DNA of 22,432 nt from NCBI GenBank assembly GCA_045587545.1, contig JAZNCN010000018.1, positions 1 through 22,432 on the forward strand, read 5' to 3'. Below are positions 22,337 to 22,432 of the stretch, piece by piece. A program made the position numbers and the translations under genes. Origin of the DNA: Caccoplasma_A sp045587545. Its GTDB lineage: Bacteria; Bacteroidota; Bacteroidia; Bacteroidales; G3-4614. Numbering within the stretch: position 1 is the stretch's first letter; each line of letters begins with the position of its first letter. The notes below the pieces were generated by a model, which saw only the letters and a program-made list of their open reading frames with translations, did no database searches and was not told the DNA's origin.

Positions 22337-22432
22337 TACGAGACGAGTAAATAAAGTCAACGTCAAAACTAACTTTAGACACTAAAGTAATTTTGAGCAT
22401 CGGATCGGGTTTGTAAGAGAAAAAAGATAAAA

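Larger units (their letters stand above)
22101..22432. other. Region after the gpsA terminator, no long gene
   Basis: The 332 nt after the terminator are A/T-rich and hold a consensus promoter, a 15-codon reading frame (separate entries) and a 7-bp inverted repeat, ACTTTAG-ACA-CTAAAGT (22372-22388). The final bases, AAGAGAAAAAAGATAAAA, look like the A-rich approach to a start codon just outside the window, so the stretch may be the leader of the next gene. Confidence 0.5.

Noticed and set aside
22145..22366. 73-residue minus-strand frame near the right end
   Set aside because: It is A/T-driven, opposes a consensus promoter and shows no domain character.

Overview
The window looks like an AT-rich chromosomal segment from a member of the Bacteroidales. 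The gene order rimP-nusA-infB-cvpA-sufBCDS, the secreted LamG protein with a type IX secretion (T9SS)-like C-terminal domain, DUF4919 and DUF6567-like proteins, and repeated promoters of the Bacteroidetes type (TTTG, about 19-20 nt, TAnnTTTG) all point there. No tRNA, rRNA, CRISPR array or transposase gene is visible.

Layout. 1-1409: a frameshifted remnant of a small secreted protein, then an intact LamG/T9SS-like surface protein. 1429-11555: one long co-directional block carrying ribosome maturation (rimP), transcription elongation (nusA), translation initiation (infB), a CvpA membrane protein and the Fe-S assembly genes sufB, sufC, sufD and sufS. It starts from a near-ideal promoter whose transcript would at once meet a terminator-like hairpin. 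A small repeat element with inverted ends and a heptamer array sits between sufD and sufS. 11712-12353: a lipoprotein pseudogene. 12406-17054: a divergent pair of long intact genes that look like podovirus connector proteins: an 870-residue tail/stabilization-type protein on the minus strand and a 620-residue P22-like portal on the plus strand. No terminase, capsid or integrase is present. 17243-22047: core genes again: rplU-rpmA with a structured leader, a low-molecular-weight tyrosine phosphatase, a DUF4919 protein, and lysS-gpsA. 22048-22432 has no long gene; it holds the gpsA terminator, a strong promoter and a 15-codon reading frame.

How the genes work together. SufB, SufC and SufD form the Fe-S scaffold/ATPase complex and SufS supplies sulfur; no SufE/SufU partner is encoded here. 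RimP, NusA and IF2 couple 30S maturation, transcription and initiation. L21, L27 and LysRS are further translation genes. GpsA feeds phospholipid synthesis.

The most interesting feature is the isolated, intact portal/connector pair inside an otherwise housekeeping neighbourhood, next to genes that have decayed. It could be a prophage remnant, a domesticated module, or one locus of a dispersed gene-transfer-agent-like system; the sequence alone does not decide.
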